DNA of 64,000 nucleotides from Martinezella lusitana (GTDB lineage Bacteria; Pseudomonadota; Alphaproteobacteria; Rhizobiales; Rhizobiaceae): contig NZ_JACHBG010000008.1 in NCBI RefSeq assembly GCF_014207095.1, forward strand, positions 1-64,000. Reading direction: 5' to 3'. The notes under the pieces are model-generated. The model had not been told where the DNA came from, did no database searches, and saw only the letters and a program-made list of their open reading frames with translations. The position numbers were made by a program, and so were the translations under genes. Of this stretch, positions 52,034-60,517 are shown one piece after another (positions within the stretch are counted from its first letter, which is position 1; every line of letters begins with the position of its first letter).

Positions 52034-52864
52034 TTACTGTGCGGATGCTGCGTTCATCAGCTCTGCGTAGCGAGCCTCGGTGGCATCGTCCAGCGGAAAC
52101 ATGCATTCGACCCGCAGCTCTTGGGTCGTGATCATCTGCGGCGTTCCGACCGTCGTGACCAGCGAGAAAAATTTCAGGACATGCCCGTCCTTCACGAAGG
52201 ACAAGGGGATCAGCGGCGCATTCTCGATCGCGGGCGATGTCCTCCATTCGGCATTCACATCGGGATAGGCAAGTAGTCTGTCGATAAGCTCCTTCGTTCG
52301 CGCATCGATCACGCGCCCGACAGACTCTCGGAAAACGCGTCTCAAGAGGCTTTCGGCCGTCTTCTCCCAGTCCGCAATGAAGGGCCGCATGCCCGAGGGA
52401 TCGAACATGAGATGCAGGAGATTCCGCGGTTTCGGGCGGGCGGCCATATCGATGAACTGGCCGAAGAAGCGCAGCGTCGCGTCATTGCTCATCAGGACAT
52501 TCCAATAGCGGTCCATGACGATGGCCGGAAAGGGCTCGTGTTGGCGAAGCATGCGTTTCAGCGCATTGGCGACTCCTCGCATTTCCTGATCGTCGAAGCC
52601 TCCTTCGGAATAGATCGGCGCATAACCGGCGGCGAGCAGCAGGGTGTTGCGCTCGCGAAGTGGCACGTCCAATGCATCGGCGAGACGTAAAACATTCTGG
52701 CGGCCGGGCGTGCTCCTGCCGCTTTCGATGAAGCTGATCTGCCGCTGCGAAATGCCGGTGTCGAGGGAAAGTTCAAGCTGGCTCTTGCCGCGTGTGCTGC
52801 GCCAGGCGCGCAGCTGCAGGCCGAGTTGGTTTGGCAATCTCAGTTTGCCGCGAAGAGAACTCAT
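52034..52864 (-). CDS. Xre-family regulator with MmyB-like domain
   Basis: A 276-residue regulator. The N-terminal HTH_3 domain (residues 15-75, RSTRGKSQLELSLDTGISQRQISFIESGRSTP) is followed by the MmyB-like ligand-binding region (LLLAAGYAP, NALKRMLRQHEPFPAIVMDRYWNVLMSN). The ATG at 52864 gives the usual length; the longer frame to 53104 was rejected. It may control the NTF2-like gene 68 nt upstream on the same strand or nearby genes. Ligand unknown. Confidence 0.9.
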   Translation of the reverse strand: MSSLRGKLRLPNQLGLQLRAWRSTRGKSQLELSLDTGISQRQISFIESGRSTPGRQNVLRLADALDVPLRERNTLLLAAGYAPIYSEGGFDDQEMRGVANALKRMLRQHEPFPAIVMDRYWNVLMSNDATLRFFGQFIDMAARPKPRNLLHLMFDPSGMRPFIADWEKTAESLLRRVFRESVGRVIDARTKELIDRLLAYPDVNAEWRTSPAIENAPLIPLSFVKDGHVLKFFSLVTTVGTPQMITTQELRVECMFPLDDATEARYAELMNAASAQ

Positions 52865-52932
52865 CCTGCAAAGCCTCACTTCCTTCGTTTGATCTGGCAG
52901 GGCCGTATTCGGCAGCCCCGCCAGCAATGGTT

Positions 52933-53325
52933 TTATGAGAAGGCAACCGGCCCGACTGCACCGTACCAATGGCGCACTGTCGTGGGATCGGTCTCGTCCA
53001 TGTAGAAAAAGTGCGTCATCACCGGTTTGACGACCGCCTGAGTGCGGCCATCGGGCGTCATTGTCACGGTCCCGCGGAACACTTTCAGCGATCCGGCGTC
53101 CCAATATTCGGTGACATCATGCAATGCCGTGAAGCCTGTGTCGATGAAGGCGCGCAGGTTCCGGCGTATGGCTTCTCGCCCCTTCCAGTCGGCGATGCCG
53201 AGGTTGCATGTGGCGTCTTCCGCAAGGCAATTGAAGCCTTCACCAAAGGTCTTGTCGTCGATTTCCCGCCAGAAGGCCAGCAGCCATCGGGGAGCTTCTC
53301 TTTTCGTGAACGTCATCGTCGTCAT
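52933..53325 (-). CDS. NTF2/SnoaL-like protein
   Basis: A 130-residue cone-fold protein of the nuclear transport factor 2/SnoaL-like superfamily: WLLAFWREIDDKTFGEGF, TCNLGIADWKGREAIRRNL and a YMDETDPTTVRHWYGAV end. Members are small isomerases, hydrolases or binding proteins. AGGAA precedes the ATG at 53325. It is upstream of and on the same strand as the Xre gene. Function unknown. Confidence 0.8.
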   Translation of the reverse strand: MTTMTFTKREAPRWLLAFWREIDDKTFGEGFNCLAEDATCNLGIADWKGREAIRRNLRAFIDTGFTALHDVTEYWDAGSLKVFRGTVTMTPDGRTQAVVKPVMTHFFYMDETDPTTVRHWYGAVGPVAFS

Positions 53326-53631
53326 GGGTTTTTCCTGAGACCTCTGCCGGAATGATGTCGTGGCCATCAACGTCACACCGGGCTAGGGCTCTTTTGTTGA
53401 AGGGCTGAAATAGCTCTTCCTGCAAGAAGATGGTCGTTCAATACCTCGGGACGAGTATTGCTCTCAATTACATACAATGTCATGAAGGCCTCGCCGATCG
53501 GGCCTCAAGCCGCCGTGATCGGCTCGTATGTGTTTCATTTTGGAATAGTGCCTTGGCGATGTTCCATCCGATATGGCGCTATGCCATAGTGCCGCCCCGG
53601 AGGATCTCCTAGATCAGAACGGGCAGCTTTC
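53326..53631. other. 306-bp promoter region between NTF2-like and substrate-binding protein genes
   Basis: No ORF with a plausible ribosome site was found here. The right half holds a dyad (53575-53593) and a matching half site (53544-53552), described separately. The left half presumably contains the minus-strand promoter for the NTF2-like gene. Confidence 0.5.
53544..53593 (+). promoter_or_regulatory. Operator-like dyad plus half site before the substrate-binding protein gene
   Basis: GGCGCTATG (53575-53583) and CATAGTGCC (53585-53593) form a 19-bp dyad with one mismatch around a central C. A further direct half site, AATAGTGCC, lies at 53544-53552. The site ends 39 bp before the start codon, overlapping the expected promoter. 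Confidence 0.5.
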
Positions 53632-54657
53632 ATGATGAGATTTCTTGCGGTTCTTGCTCTGGCCTTCGCCGGCCTGATGCCGGTCGCAGCCGAAGCACGA
53701 ATCATCACCGATGCGGCCGGACGCACGGTGTCGGTGCCGGACAAAATCAACCGTATCGTCGCCGCCGGGCCTCCGGCAGCAGTGCTTGTCTACGTGTTGG
53801 CGCCGGAAAAATTAGCGGGTTGGGTTCATGCGCCCGACGAGGCCGCGAAGGCCTATTTGATGCCGTCGGTGCGGGCGCTGCCGACCATCGGGCGGCTGAC
53901 CGGCAAAGGCGGTACGATCAGCGCGCAAGCCGTCACGGATGCCAAGCCGGATATCATCCTCGATGCCGGTACGGTCGATCCCACCTACAAGGCGCTGGCC
54001 GACAAGGTGCAGGCCGAGATCGGCGTTCCCTATGTCCTCATCGACGGCAGCTTTGCCCGCACAGCCGATACGCTTCGCGATGTCGGCGCCCTGATCGGCG
54101 TCGAAGACCGCGCCAACAAGCTGGCTGATTATGCCGATTCCGAAATCAAGGATTTGAACGACAAGCTGGCGACGCTGCCGAACGACCCGCGCCCACGCGT
54201 CTATTACGGTCGTGGCGCCGACGGCCTGGAAACGGGGCTCTCGGGCTCGATCAATCTCGAGATCCTCGATGCCGTCGGCACCATGAACGTCGCTGCGGCT
54301 GCCGGCAAGGGCGGCCTGACCAAGGTGACGCCGCAGCAGGTCGTCGGCTGGAATCCCGACATCATCATAGCCGACGATGCGAATTTCGCAGCCTTGGTGA
54401 AAAGCGATCCGCAATGGGCTGCGATCAAAGCCGTCAAGGACGGCAAGATCTTCGTGCCGCCGTTCTTGCCCTTCGGCTGGTTCGATTCACCGCCCGGCGT
54501 CAACCGGCTCATCGGTGTACGTTGGCTGGAGAAACTGCTCTATCCAAAGCTCTTCCGCAGCGACTTCGCAGGCGACGTGAAGGAATTCTACAAACTCTTC
54601 TATCAGGTCGACCTGACTGATGATCAGGTGGTGGCGCTACTGAAGGGCGTGAAGTAA
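53632..54657 (+). CDS. Metal-type ABC substrate-binding protein (BtuF/FepB class)
   Basis: A 341-residue periplasmic binding protein of cluster A-II (COG0614), with a Sec signal (FLAVLALAFAGLMPVAAEA). The mature start, IITDAAGRTVSVPDKINRIVAAGPP, and PFGWFDSPPGVNRLIGVRWLEKL at residues 283-305 are family features. Members bind ferric chelates, cobalamin, or in some cases molybdate/tungstate. No permease or ATPase gene follows; instead trmO starts 23 nt later, and a Mop protein gene is nearby. The ligand is therefore open; Mo/W is possible. Confidence 0.85.
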   Translation: MMRFLAVLALAFAGLMPVAAEARIITDAAGRTVSVPDKINRIVAAGPPAAVLVYVLAPEKLAGWVHAPDEAAKAYLMPSVRALPTIGRLTGKGGTISAQAVTDAKPDIILDAGTVDPTYKALADKVQAEIGVPYVLIDGSFARTADTLRDVGALIGVEDRANKLADYADSEIKDLNDKLATLPNDPRPRVYYGRGADGLETGLSGSINLEILDAVGTMNVAAAAGKGGLTKVTPQQVVGWNPDIIIADDANFAALVKSDPQWAAIKAVKDGKIFVPPFLPFGWFDSPPGVNRLIGVRWLEKLLYPKLFRSDFAGDVKEFYKLFYQVDLTDDQVVALLKGVK

Positions 54658-54680
54658 CCGCCGGGGTCAGGGAGGCATTG

Positions 54681-55211
54681 ATGGTCCGTGAAAACGAAAT
54701 TCGCAAAAACGAAGTAGCCGTCGAACCGCCCGCAGCGTGCGATGCCGGTCTTACCTTTATCGGACGTATCTCGACGCCCTGGACATCGCGCATGGAAACG
54801 CCGCGCCAGGGCCGGCATGACGGCCCGCTCTGCCGGATCGAGATTTTCGAACCTTGGGTGGCGGCGTTGCAGGGCGTCGAAGCCTTTGAGCGGCTGGAAG
54901 TTCTTTATTGGCTGGATCGATCCCGGCGGGATCTCGTGCTGCAGAGCCCGGCCAACAGCGGCAAGGTACACGGCACCTTCTCGCTGCGCTCGCCGGTGCG
55001 GCCGAATCCCATCGGCACATCCATCGTCAAGCTGGAAGCCGTCGAGGGTGCGGTGCTTTTGGTGCGCGGCCTCGATTGTCTGGATGGCACGCCGCTGCTC
55101 GATCTGAAGCCGGACCGCACCCTGTTCAAACCGATCGCGCCGCCGCAGCCCGGAGATTTCCAGACCGGCGACGGCGAGACGGCGCATTATTGCCAGAAGC
55201 GGGATACCTAG
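54681..55211 (+). CDS. TrmO/TsaA-like tRNA methyltransferase-family protein
   Basis: A 176-residue beta-barrel protein of the TsaA/UPF0066 family. E. coli TrmO methylates t6A37 of tRNA(Thr). Diagnostic parts are FIGRISTPW near residue 28, the SPVRPNPIGTSIVKLEAVEG loop near residue 107, and DGTPLLDLKP. It lacks the C-terminal domain of E. coli TrmO. GGAGG lies five bases before the ATG. It is 23 nt after the substrate-binding protein gene, in one likely operon. Confidence 0.85.
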   Translation: MVRENEIRKNEVAVEPPAACDAGLTFIGRISTPWTSRMETPRQGRHDGPLCRIEIFEPWVAALQGVEAFERLEVLYWLDRSRRDLVLQSPANSGKVHGTFSLRSPVRPNPIGTSIVKLEAVEGAVLLVRGLDCLDGTPLLDLKPDRTLFKPIAPPQPGDFQTGDGETAHYCQKRDT

Positions 55212-55221
55212 ACTGTTCACG

Positions 55222-55262
55222 CAGTTCCGGGCGGAAACCGCCTGGCAGTTTTCCTGGAACTG
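55222..55262. repeat. Half RIME-like element after trmO
   Basis: CAGTTCC (55222-55228) and GGAACTG (55256-55262) flank GGGCGGAAACCGCC...GCAGTTTTCCT. It matches only the GCAATTCC...GGAATTGC palindrome of the complete elements. It sits between the convergent trmO and mop genes. Confidence 0.55.
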
Positions 55263-55264
55263 TT

Positions 55265-55474
55265 TCAGTCGACGGCGACCATGACGTCGGATGCCTTGAT
55301 GACGGCATAGGCGGAAGAGCCCACCGTCAGGCCGAGTTCGTCAACCGCCTCATTGGTGATCGAGGAGGTGACGATGGAACCGTTGCCGATATCGATGCGG
55401 ACATGCGCCGTCGTCGCGCCCTTGGTGACTTCGACGACCTTGCCCCTGAGGCGGTTTCTCGCGCTGATCTTCAT
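55265..55474 (-). CDS. Molybdenum-pterin-binding (Mop/TOBE) protein
   Basis: A 69-residue molbindin of the Mop family: one TOBE/Mop domain with SARNRLRGKVVEVTKG at the start and a repeated beta-strand pattern ending ASDVMVAVD. These small hexamers store molybdate or tungstate in the cytosol. The ATG at 55474 gives the standard length. It lies 63 nt after betC on the same strand and converges with the trmO gene. Confidence 0.92.
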   Translation of the reverse strand: MKISARNRLRGKVVEVTKGATTAHVRIDIGNGSIVTSSITNEAVDELGLTVGSSAYAVIKASDVMVAVD

Positions 55475-55537
55475 GGATAGTCTCCCTTGTTGTCGGCGCG
55501 ACAATACCGTCCTCCCCGGCGACGGGCCACCGAAATC

Positions 55538-57052
55538 CTATTCGCCTCGCGGATAGCGCTGGTTTTCCTCCAGCACGTTGAGGTCCATGTGGTTGCGCAT
55601 GTAGCGCTCCGATGCCTTCTGCAGCGGCTGATAGTCCCACGGATAGTAAGCGCCGTTGCGCAGGGCGGCGTAGACGACCCATCGCCGTGCCTGGCTTTCG
55701 CGCACGGCGGCGTCGAAGCTCTCAAGGTTCCAGCGTTCCATGGCCTGTACCGTCAGGTGCTTCAGCGTTTCGGCATGGGCTGGATCGTGAGCGAGGTTGG
55801 TCAGTTCCTTCGGATCCGCGTCGATGTCGAAAAGCATCGGCGGATCCTTCTCGCAAAGGATCAGCTTGTAGCGGCCGTCGCGCAGACCCACGAGCGGCGC
55901 TTCCGAGCCCTCCGCCGCATATTCCATCGGCACGGCGCTGCGGCTTCCGGTGTTAAGAGCGAGCGGCGTCAAGTCCTCGCCATCGGTCCAGCGGCGCAGA
56001 GATGCGATGTCGATGCCGGCAAGGGCTGCCAGCGTCGGCGTCACGTCGAGCGTCGAAACCGGCTGGTCGATCCGCTTCGGCTGCCAGCCGGGGGCTGCGA
56101 TCATCAGCGGCACGCGGGCGGAGCCTTCAAAGAAGTTCATCTTGAACCAGAGGCCGCGCTCGCCGAGCATGTCGCCGTGGTCGGAGACGAAAAGGATGAT
56201 CGTGTTGTCGGCCATGCGACCGCGCTCGAGCGTTTCCAGGATCTCGCCGATCTTCTCGTCGACATAGGAGATATTGGCGAAATAGCCGCGCCGCGCCCGG
56301 CGGATCTGCTCAGGTGCGATGTCAAAGGCGGTGTGATCGCAGGCTTTCATCAGCCGCTGCGAGTGCGGATCCTGCTCATCAAAGGGGATTTCGCCCACTT
56401 CCGGGTCGAGCGCGGGGCAATCCTCATAGAGGTCCCAGAAGCGGCGGCGCGCGACGTAAGGGTCGTGCGGGTGCGTGAAACTGACCGTCAGGCACCAGGG
56501 CCGATCGTCTTGGCGGCGTGAGAGGTCGTAGAGTTTGCGGGTGGCGTGATAGGCGACCTCGTCGTCATATTCCATCTGGTTGGTGATCTCGGCAACGCCG
56601 GCCCCGGTCACTGAGCCGAGATTGTGATACCACCAGTCGATGCGCTCGCCGGGCTTGGTATAATCAGGCGTCCAGCCGAAATCGGCGGGATAGATGTCCG
56701 TCGTCAGGCGCTCCTCGAAGCCGTGCATCTGGTCCGGGCCGACGAAGTGCATCTTGCCCGATAGCGCCGTCTGGTAGCCGGCGGCGCGCAGGTGATGGGC
56801 AAAAGTCGGAATGTCCGAGCAGAACTCGGCCGCATTGTCATAGACGCGCGTTCGGCTCGGCAGCTGCCCGGACATGAAGGAAGCCCGCGCCGGTGCGCAG
56901 AGCGGGCTTGCCGTATAGCTGTTGGCAAAGCGCACCGAACGTTTCGCCAGGGCTTTCAGTACCGGCGCATGCAGGAACTCGGCCGGGCCGTCGGGAAAGA
57001 ATGTCCCGTTGAACTGATCGACCATGAGGATGAGGATATTCGGACGGGACAT
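55538..57052 (-). CDS. betC: Choline-sulfatase
   Basis: A 504-residue type I sulfatase that hydrolyses choline-O-sulfate to choline. The catalytic Cys52 within CAPAR (52-56) is the formylglycine site, D12 is in the metal-binding DQF start, and the family ends with the BetC-specific PWDYQPLQKASERYMRNH segment. The ATG at 57052 was chosen as the homologous start. It lies 19 nt downstream of choX on the same strand. Choline would feed betaine synthesis or phosphatidylcholine. Confidence 0.94.
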   Translation of the reverse strand: MSRPNILILMVDQFNGTFFPDGPAEFLHAPVLKALAKRSVRFANSYTASPLCAPARASFMSGQLPSRTRVYDNAAEFCSDIPTFAHHLRAAGYQTALSGKMHFVGPDQMHGFEERLTTDIYPADFGWTPDYTKPGERIDWWYHNLGSVTGAGVAEITNQMEYDDEVAYHATRKLYDLSRRQDDRPWCLTVSFTHPHDPYVARRRFWDLYEDCPALDPEVGEIPFDEQDPHSQRLMKACDHTAFDIAPEQIRRARRGYFANISYVDEKIGEILETLERGRMADNTIILFVSDHGDMLGERGLWFKMNFFEGSARVPLMIAAPGWQPKRIDQPVSTLDVTPTLAALAGIDIASLRRWTDGEDLTPLALNTGSRSAVPMEYAAEGSEAPLVGLRDGRYKLILCEKDPPMLFDIDADPKELTNLAHDPAHAETLKHLTVQAMERWNLESFDAAVRESQARRWVVYAALRNGAYYPWDYQPLQKASERYMRNHMDLNVLEENQRYPRGE

Positions 57053-57071
57053 GCGAGTCTGTTCCTTGAGA

Positions 57072-58019
57072 TCAGAGGCCGATGGCGGCTTTGACGGCAT
57101 CGAGGCCGGGTTTGCCGTCAATAGTGGTGACGCCGGCAAGCCAGGGCGTCAAGGCGTCCGGATGTGCCTTCAGCCAGGCGGTCGCTGCATCCTTGGCGCT
57201 CTCACCGCCGAGGATCGACCCCATCAGCGAATTCTCCATGCCGATGTCGAAGGTCAGATTATGGAAGAGCTTGGCAGCATTCGGGCATTGGGTGGCCCAG
57301 CCGGTGCGTGCCAACGTGTAGACCTCGGCGCCGCCATAGTTCGCGCCGAAATACGCATCGCCGCCGGAGAGATAGGCGATCTTGAAGCGTTCGTTCATGG
57401 GATGCGGCGCCCAGGCGAGGAAGACGATCGCCTGCTTGTCCTTTGAGGCGCGTTCCACCTGCGACAGCATCGCCTGCTCGCTCGATTCCACCAACTCCCA
57501 GCCTTTCAGGCCGAAGTCGTTGGCGTCAATCATCTTCTGGATATTGGTGTTGGCAGGCGCACCCGGCTCGATGCCATAGATCTTGTGGCCGAAATCGTCG
57601 CCATGCTTCTGCAGATCTGTGAAGTCCTTGATGCCCTTGTCGGCAGCATAGGTCGGCACTGCCAGAGTGAACTTCGCGCCCTGGAGATTGCGGTTCAACA
57701 CTTCGGCGGCCTTCGCCTTGTTGAGATCGTCAACGAAAGCCTTTTGTGCCGGCATCCAGTTGCCGAGAAAGACGTCGATCTTGCCCGTCTTCATCGCCTG
57801 ATAGCCGATCTGCACGGAAAGCGTCTTGATGTCGGGCTCGTAGCCGAGTGCGGTCAGCAATACGCCGGTTACGCCGTTAGTCGAGGTGATGTCGGTCCAG
57901 CCCGGGTCCGAGAGATGGATCGTCTTGCAGCTATCGTCATCGGCCCGGGCAATGCCGGCGAAGGAGAGGACGGAAAGAAGAGCGCCGGCGGTCAACCGAC
58001 CCATTGCAGACACGCGCAT
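57072..58019 (-). CDS. choX: Choline ABC transporter substrate-binding protein
   Basis: A 315-residue periplasmic protein of the ChoX/OpuAC class. The signal peptide (TAGALLSVLSFAGIARA) is followed by CKTIHLSDPGWTDITSTNGV, and aromatic residues typical of the quaternary-amine cage (e.g. AWAPHPMNERF) are present. It binds choline, possibly also choline-O-sulfate. It is the first gene of a two-gene unit with betC; the ChoW permease and ChoV ATPase are not in this window. Divergent LysR gene 99 bp away is the likely regulator. Confidence 0.92.
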   Translation of the reverse strand: MRVSAMGRLTAGALLSVLSFAGIARADDDSCKTIHLSDPGWTDITSTNGVTGVLLTALGYEPDIKTLSVQIGYQAMKTGKIDVFLGNWMPAQKAFVDDLNKAKAAEVLNRNLQGAKFTLAVPTYAADKGIKDFTDLQKHGDDFGHKIYGIEPGAPANTNIQKMIDANDFGLKGWELVESSEQAMLSQVERASKDKQAIVFLAWAPHPMNERFKIAYLSGGDAYFGANYGGAEVYTLARTGWATQCPNAAKLFHNLTFDIGMENSLMGSILGGESAKDAATAWLKAHPDALTPWLAGVTTIDGKPGLDAVKAAIGL

Positions 58020-58118
58020 GACTAAAGCTCCCTCTTGTTATTGGATTATTTTATTGAACATCACTAGAGTTCCTGCTGTGAAGCAGGCATTTTTCGATGG
58101 ATGCCAAAAGGAAATTTT

Positions 58119-59051
58119 ATGGCAGAACGTTTGGTCGATCTTGGCTGGCTGCGGATATTCATGGAAGTGGGGCGATCGGGCAGTCTCTCTGCCGCGGCCT
58201 CCGCGCTTGGCCTGACGCAGCCCGCCGTTAGCTATCAGATCCGCCGCATCGAAGAGCAGATGGGCGTCGCCCTGTTTCGGCGCCAGCATCGCGGTGTCGA
58301 GCTTTCGCCGGAGGGCCAGCGCCTGTTCGAGATCGTCGAGAAAGCAGTCGGTGGCGTCGATGGTCTGGTGCGCAGCTTCCGCGTCGAGGCGGAGCGACCG
58401 TCCGTCCGCTTGCGCACCGACTACGCCTTTTCCGCTCTCTGGCTGATACCCCGCATGCATGCCTTCAGGATTCTCCATCCGGAGGTGGATATCCAGATCG
58501 TCGCCACGCAGCGGCTTGATCGCGGCGCTCCGGAAAGTGGCGATATTGCCGTCTTTTTCGGCACGCGCGATGAGTTCGGCCCGGCTGCTACGCTGCTCCT
58601 GCCTGAGAAAGTCGTACCCATCTGCACCAGGGGTTTTGCGGAGCGTCAAGGCCCCTTTACCGATCCCGCGCAGCTGGCGCGCGCCACGCTGGTCCATCTC
58701 GATTCCGAAACGCCGTCGCCCTGGTTTGATTGGGAAAGCTATCTCTCCTCCTTCGGTATCGTCCGGGACACCTATGCCGGCCAAGGCGACCTGCGTTTCA
58801 ATACCTATTCGCTGGTGGTGCAGGCCGCTCTCAGCGAGCAGGGGGTGGCGATCGGCTGGATGGGTCTCGTCGATACGTTGCTCGCGGCGCGCACTTTGGT
58901 CACTGCCGGTCCGATGCTGGAGGCGCCGGCGCGCGGCTACTGGCTGTTGCCTTCAGCCGCGCCAAGCCCGCATGCCGAGCGTTTGGCAGAGTGGCTGCTG
59001 GCGGAAGCCGCCGCCGAGCAAAGCTCATCTATTCCGCCATCAGGTCGTTGA
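58119..59051 (+). CDS. LysR-family regulator of choline-sulfate utilisation
   Basis: A 310-residue LysR regulator, HTH at residues 10-65 (SGSLSAAASALGLTQPAVSYQIRRIEEQMG), with a ligand domain behind. Its position divergent from choX-betC matches the dedicated regulator found next to choline-sulfatase in proteobacteria. AAGGAAA lies before the ATG at 58119. Its 3' end overlaps the convergent otsA gene by 23 bp. Confidence 0.9.
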   Translation: MAERLVDLGWLRIFMEVGRSGSLSAAASALGLTQPAVSYQIRRIEEQMGVALFRRQHRGVELSPEGQRLFEIVEKAVGGVDGLVRSFRVEAERPSVRLRTDYAFSALWLIPRMHAFRILHPEVDIQIVATQRLDRGAPESGDIAVFFGTRDEFGPAATLLLPEKVVPICTRGFAERQGPFTDPAQLARATLVHLDSETPSPWFDWESYLSSFGIVRDTYAGQGDLRFNTYSLVVQAALSEQGVAIGWMGLVDTLLAARTLVTAGPMLEAPARGYWLLPSAAPSPHAERLAEWLLAEAAAEQSSSIPPSGR

Positions 59052-60405
59052 GAAACGTCTCGCACCAATGCGATACGTCGTTCTCCAAAAGGTGATCCAT
59101 CATGCCGCGCCAGCGTTCCTGCCGCTCCTGCAGTGGCATGTTGACGGCACGCGCCAGCGCATTGGCTGTGCCGTCGACGTCGTAAGGATTGACCAGCAAG
59201 GCGCCCTTGAGCTCGCGCGCAGCACCCGCAAAGCGCGATAACACCAGCACGCCGGGATCTTCCGGATCTTGAGCGGCAACGTATTCCTTGGCGACGAGGT
59301 TCATGCCGTCGCGCAACGGCGTCACCAGGCCTACCTTCGCGAGCCGGTAGAGGCCGGCCAGGATCGGGCGACTGATCGAGCGGTTGATGTAGCGGATGGG
59401 CACCCAGTCGACCGTGCCGATCGCGCCATTCACCCGGCCGGCCTGTTCGGCAACGGCATGCTGCATTGCCTCGTATTCCGGCACTTCGGAGCGCGACTTC
59501 GGGGTGATCTGCAGATAGGTGATGCTGCGCTGGTGCGCCGGATTGTTGGTGATGAAGCGTTCGAAGGCGTCGATGCGCTGCGTGATGCCCTTCGAATAAT
59601 CGAGCCGGTCGACGCCGAGGATGAGGTCGCGCCCTTCGATGCTCTTCCGTACCTTCTGCACCATGCTGTGCGAAGCGGCCTTGCGGGCGAAGGCGGCAAA
59701 GCCTGCCGTTTCGATACCGATCGAATAGGCGCCGCCGCGAAAATCATGGCCATGCGCGCTGAAATGGCCGGGGCTCTTCTCGATGCCCATGCCTTCGCGT
59801 TTCAGGCAGCCCGCGAAATTTTCAAGGTCGTAGGCCGTCTGAAAGCCAAGCAGGTCGTAAGAGGAAAGGCCGCGCATGATCTCCTCATGCACCGGCATGG
59901 CCAGTACGACGTCGGCCGGCGGCCAGGGAATATGCAGGAAGAAACCGATGCGGTTCTTCAGGCCCATCTGCCGCAGCTCAGCCGCAAGCGGAATGAGATG
60001 ATAGTCATGGACCCAGATGATGTCGTCCGGCTCGATGAACGGCGCCAACCGATGGGCAAAGAAGCGGTTGACCCGGAAATAGCCGGTCATTTCCTTGCGG
60101 GCATATTCCGCAAGATCGAGCCGGTAATGGCAGATCGGCCAGAGCACGCGGTTGGCAAAGCCCTGATAATATTCTTCGACATCCTTTTGCGTCAGATCCG
60201 TCAGGGCATAGGTGATATTGCCATCCTGCGTCATTTGCAGCGGCTCCGGCTCGACGTCGCCGCTCGATTGTCCGGACCAGCCCATCCAGATGCCGCCGCG
60301 CTCGGCAAGCGCAGCCTGCAGCGCCACCGCCAGACCGCCGGCGGCGGCTGCGCCCTTGTGATCGGGCACGGAAACACGATTGGAAACGATGACAAGACGA
60401 CTCAA
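59029..60405 (-). CDS. otsA: Trehalose-6-phosphate synthase
   Basis: A 458-residue GT20 glycosyltransferase joining UDP-glucose and glucose-6-phosphate. SRLVIVSNRVSVPD at the start, IWVHDYHLIPLAAELRQMG, and LRDGMNLVAKEYVAAQDPEDPGVLVLSRFAGAA are canonical. The start is TTG at 60405 with AAGGAAG upstream. OtsB is upstream on the same strand, with a RIME-half repeat in the 112-nt gap. Trehalose is an osmoprotectant important in rhizobia. Confidence 0.95.
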   Translation of the reverse strand: MSRLVIVSNRVSVPDHKGAAAAGGLAVALQAALAERGGIWMGWSGQSSGDVEPEPLQMTQDGNITYALTDLTQKDVEEYYQGFANRVLWPICHYRLDLAEYARKEMTGYFRVNRFFAHRLAPFIEPDDIIWVHDYHLIPLAAELRQMGLKNRIGFFLHIPWPPADVVLAMPVHEEIMRGLSSYDLLGFQTAYDLENFAGCLKREGMGIEKSPGHFSAHGHDFRGGAYSIGIETAGFAAFARKAASHSMVQKVRKSIEGRDLILGVDRLDYSKGITQRIDAFERFITNNPAHQRSITYLQITPKSRSEVPEYEAMQHAVAEQAGRVNGAIGTVDWVPIRYINRSISRPILAGLYRLAKVGLVTPLRDGMNLVAKEYVAAQDPEDPGVLVLSRFAGAARELKGALLVNPYDVDGTANALARAVNMPLQERQERWRGMMDHLLENDVSHWCETFLNDLMAE

Positions 60406-60432
60406 CGAATTCTTCCTTTCGAGAAGACCAAA

Positions 60433-60476
60433 GCAACTCCGGGAAAAGCGCGCAGCCGTTTTCCGTTCGCAGTTGC
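60433..60476. repeat. Half RIME-like element between otsB and otsA
   Basis: GCAACT (60433-60438) and AGTTGC (60471-60476) flank GGGAAAAGCGCGCAGCCG, the same internal sequence as at 18179-18230. It lies within the otsB-otsA intergenic region and may shape the joint mRNA. Confidence 0.55.
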
Positions 60477-60517
60477 GGCAAAACTAAAGGCTGGAGGGTG
60501 TCGAAGGGGTCGACGGA

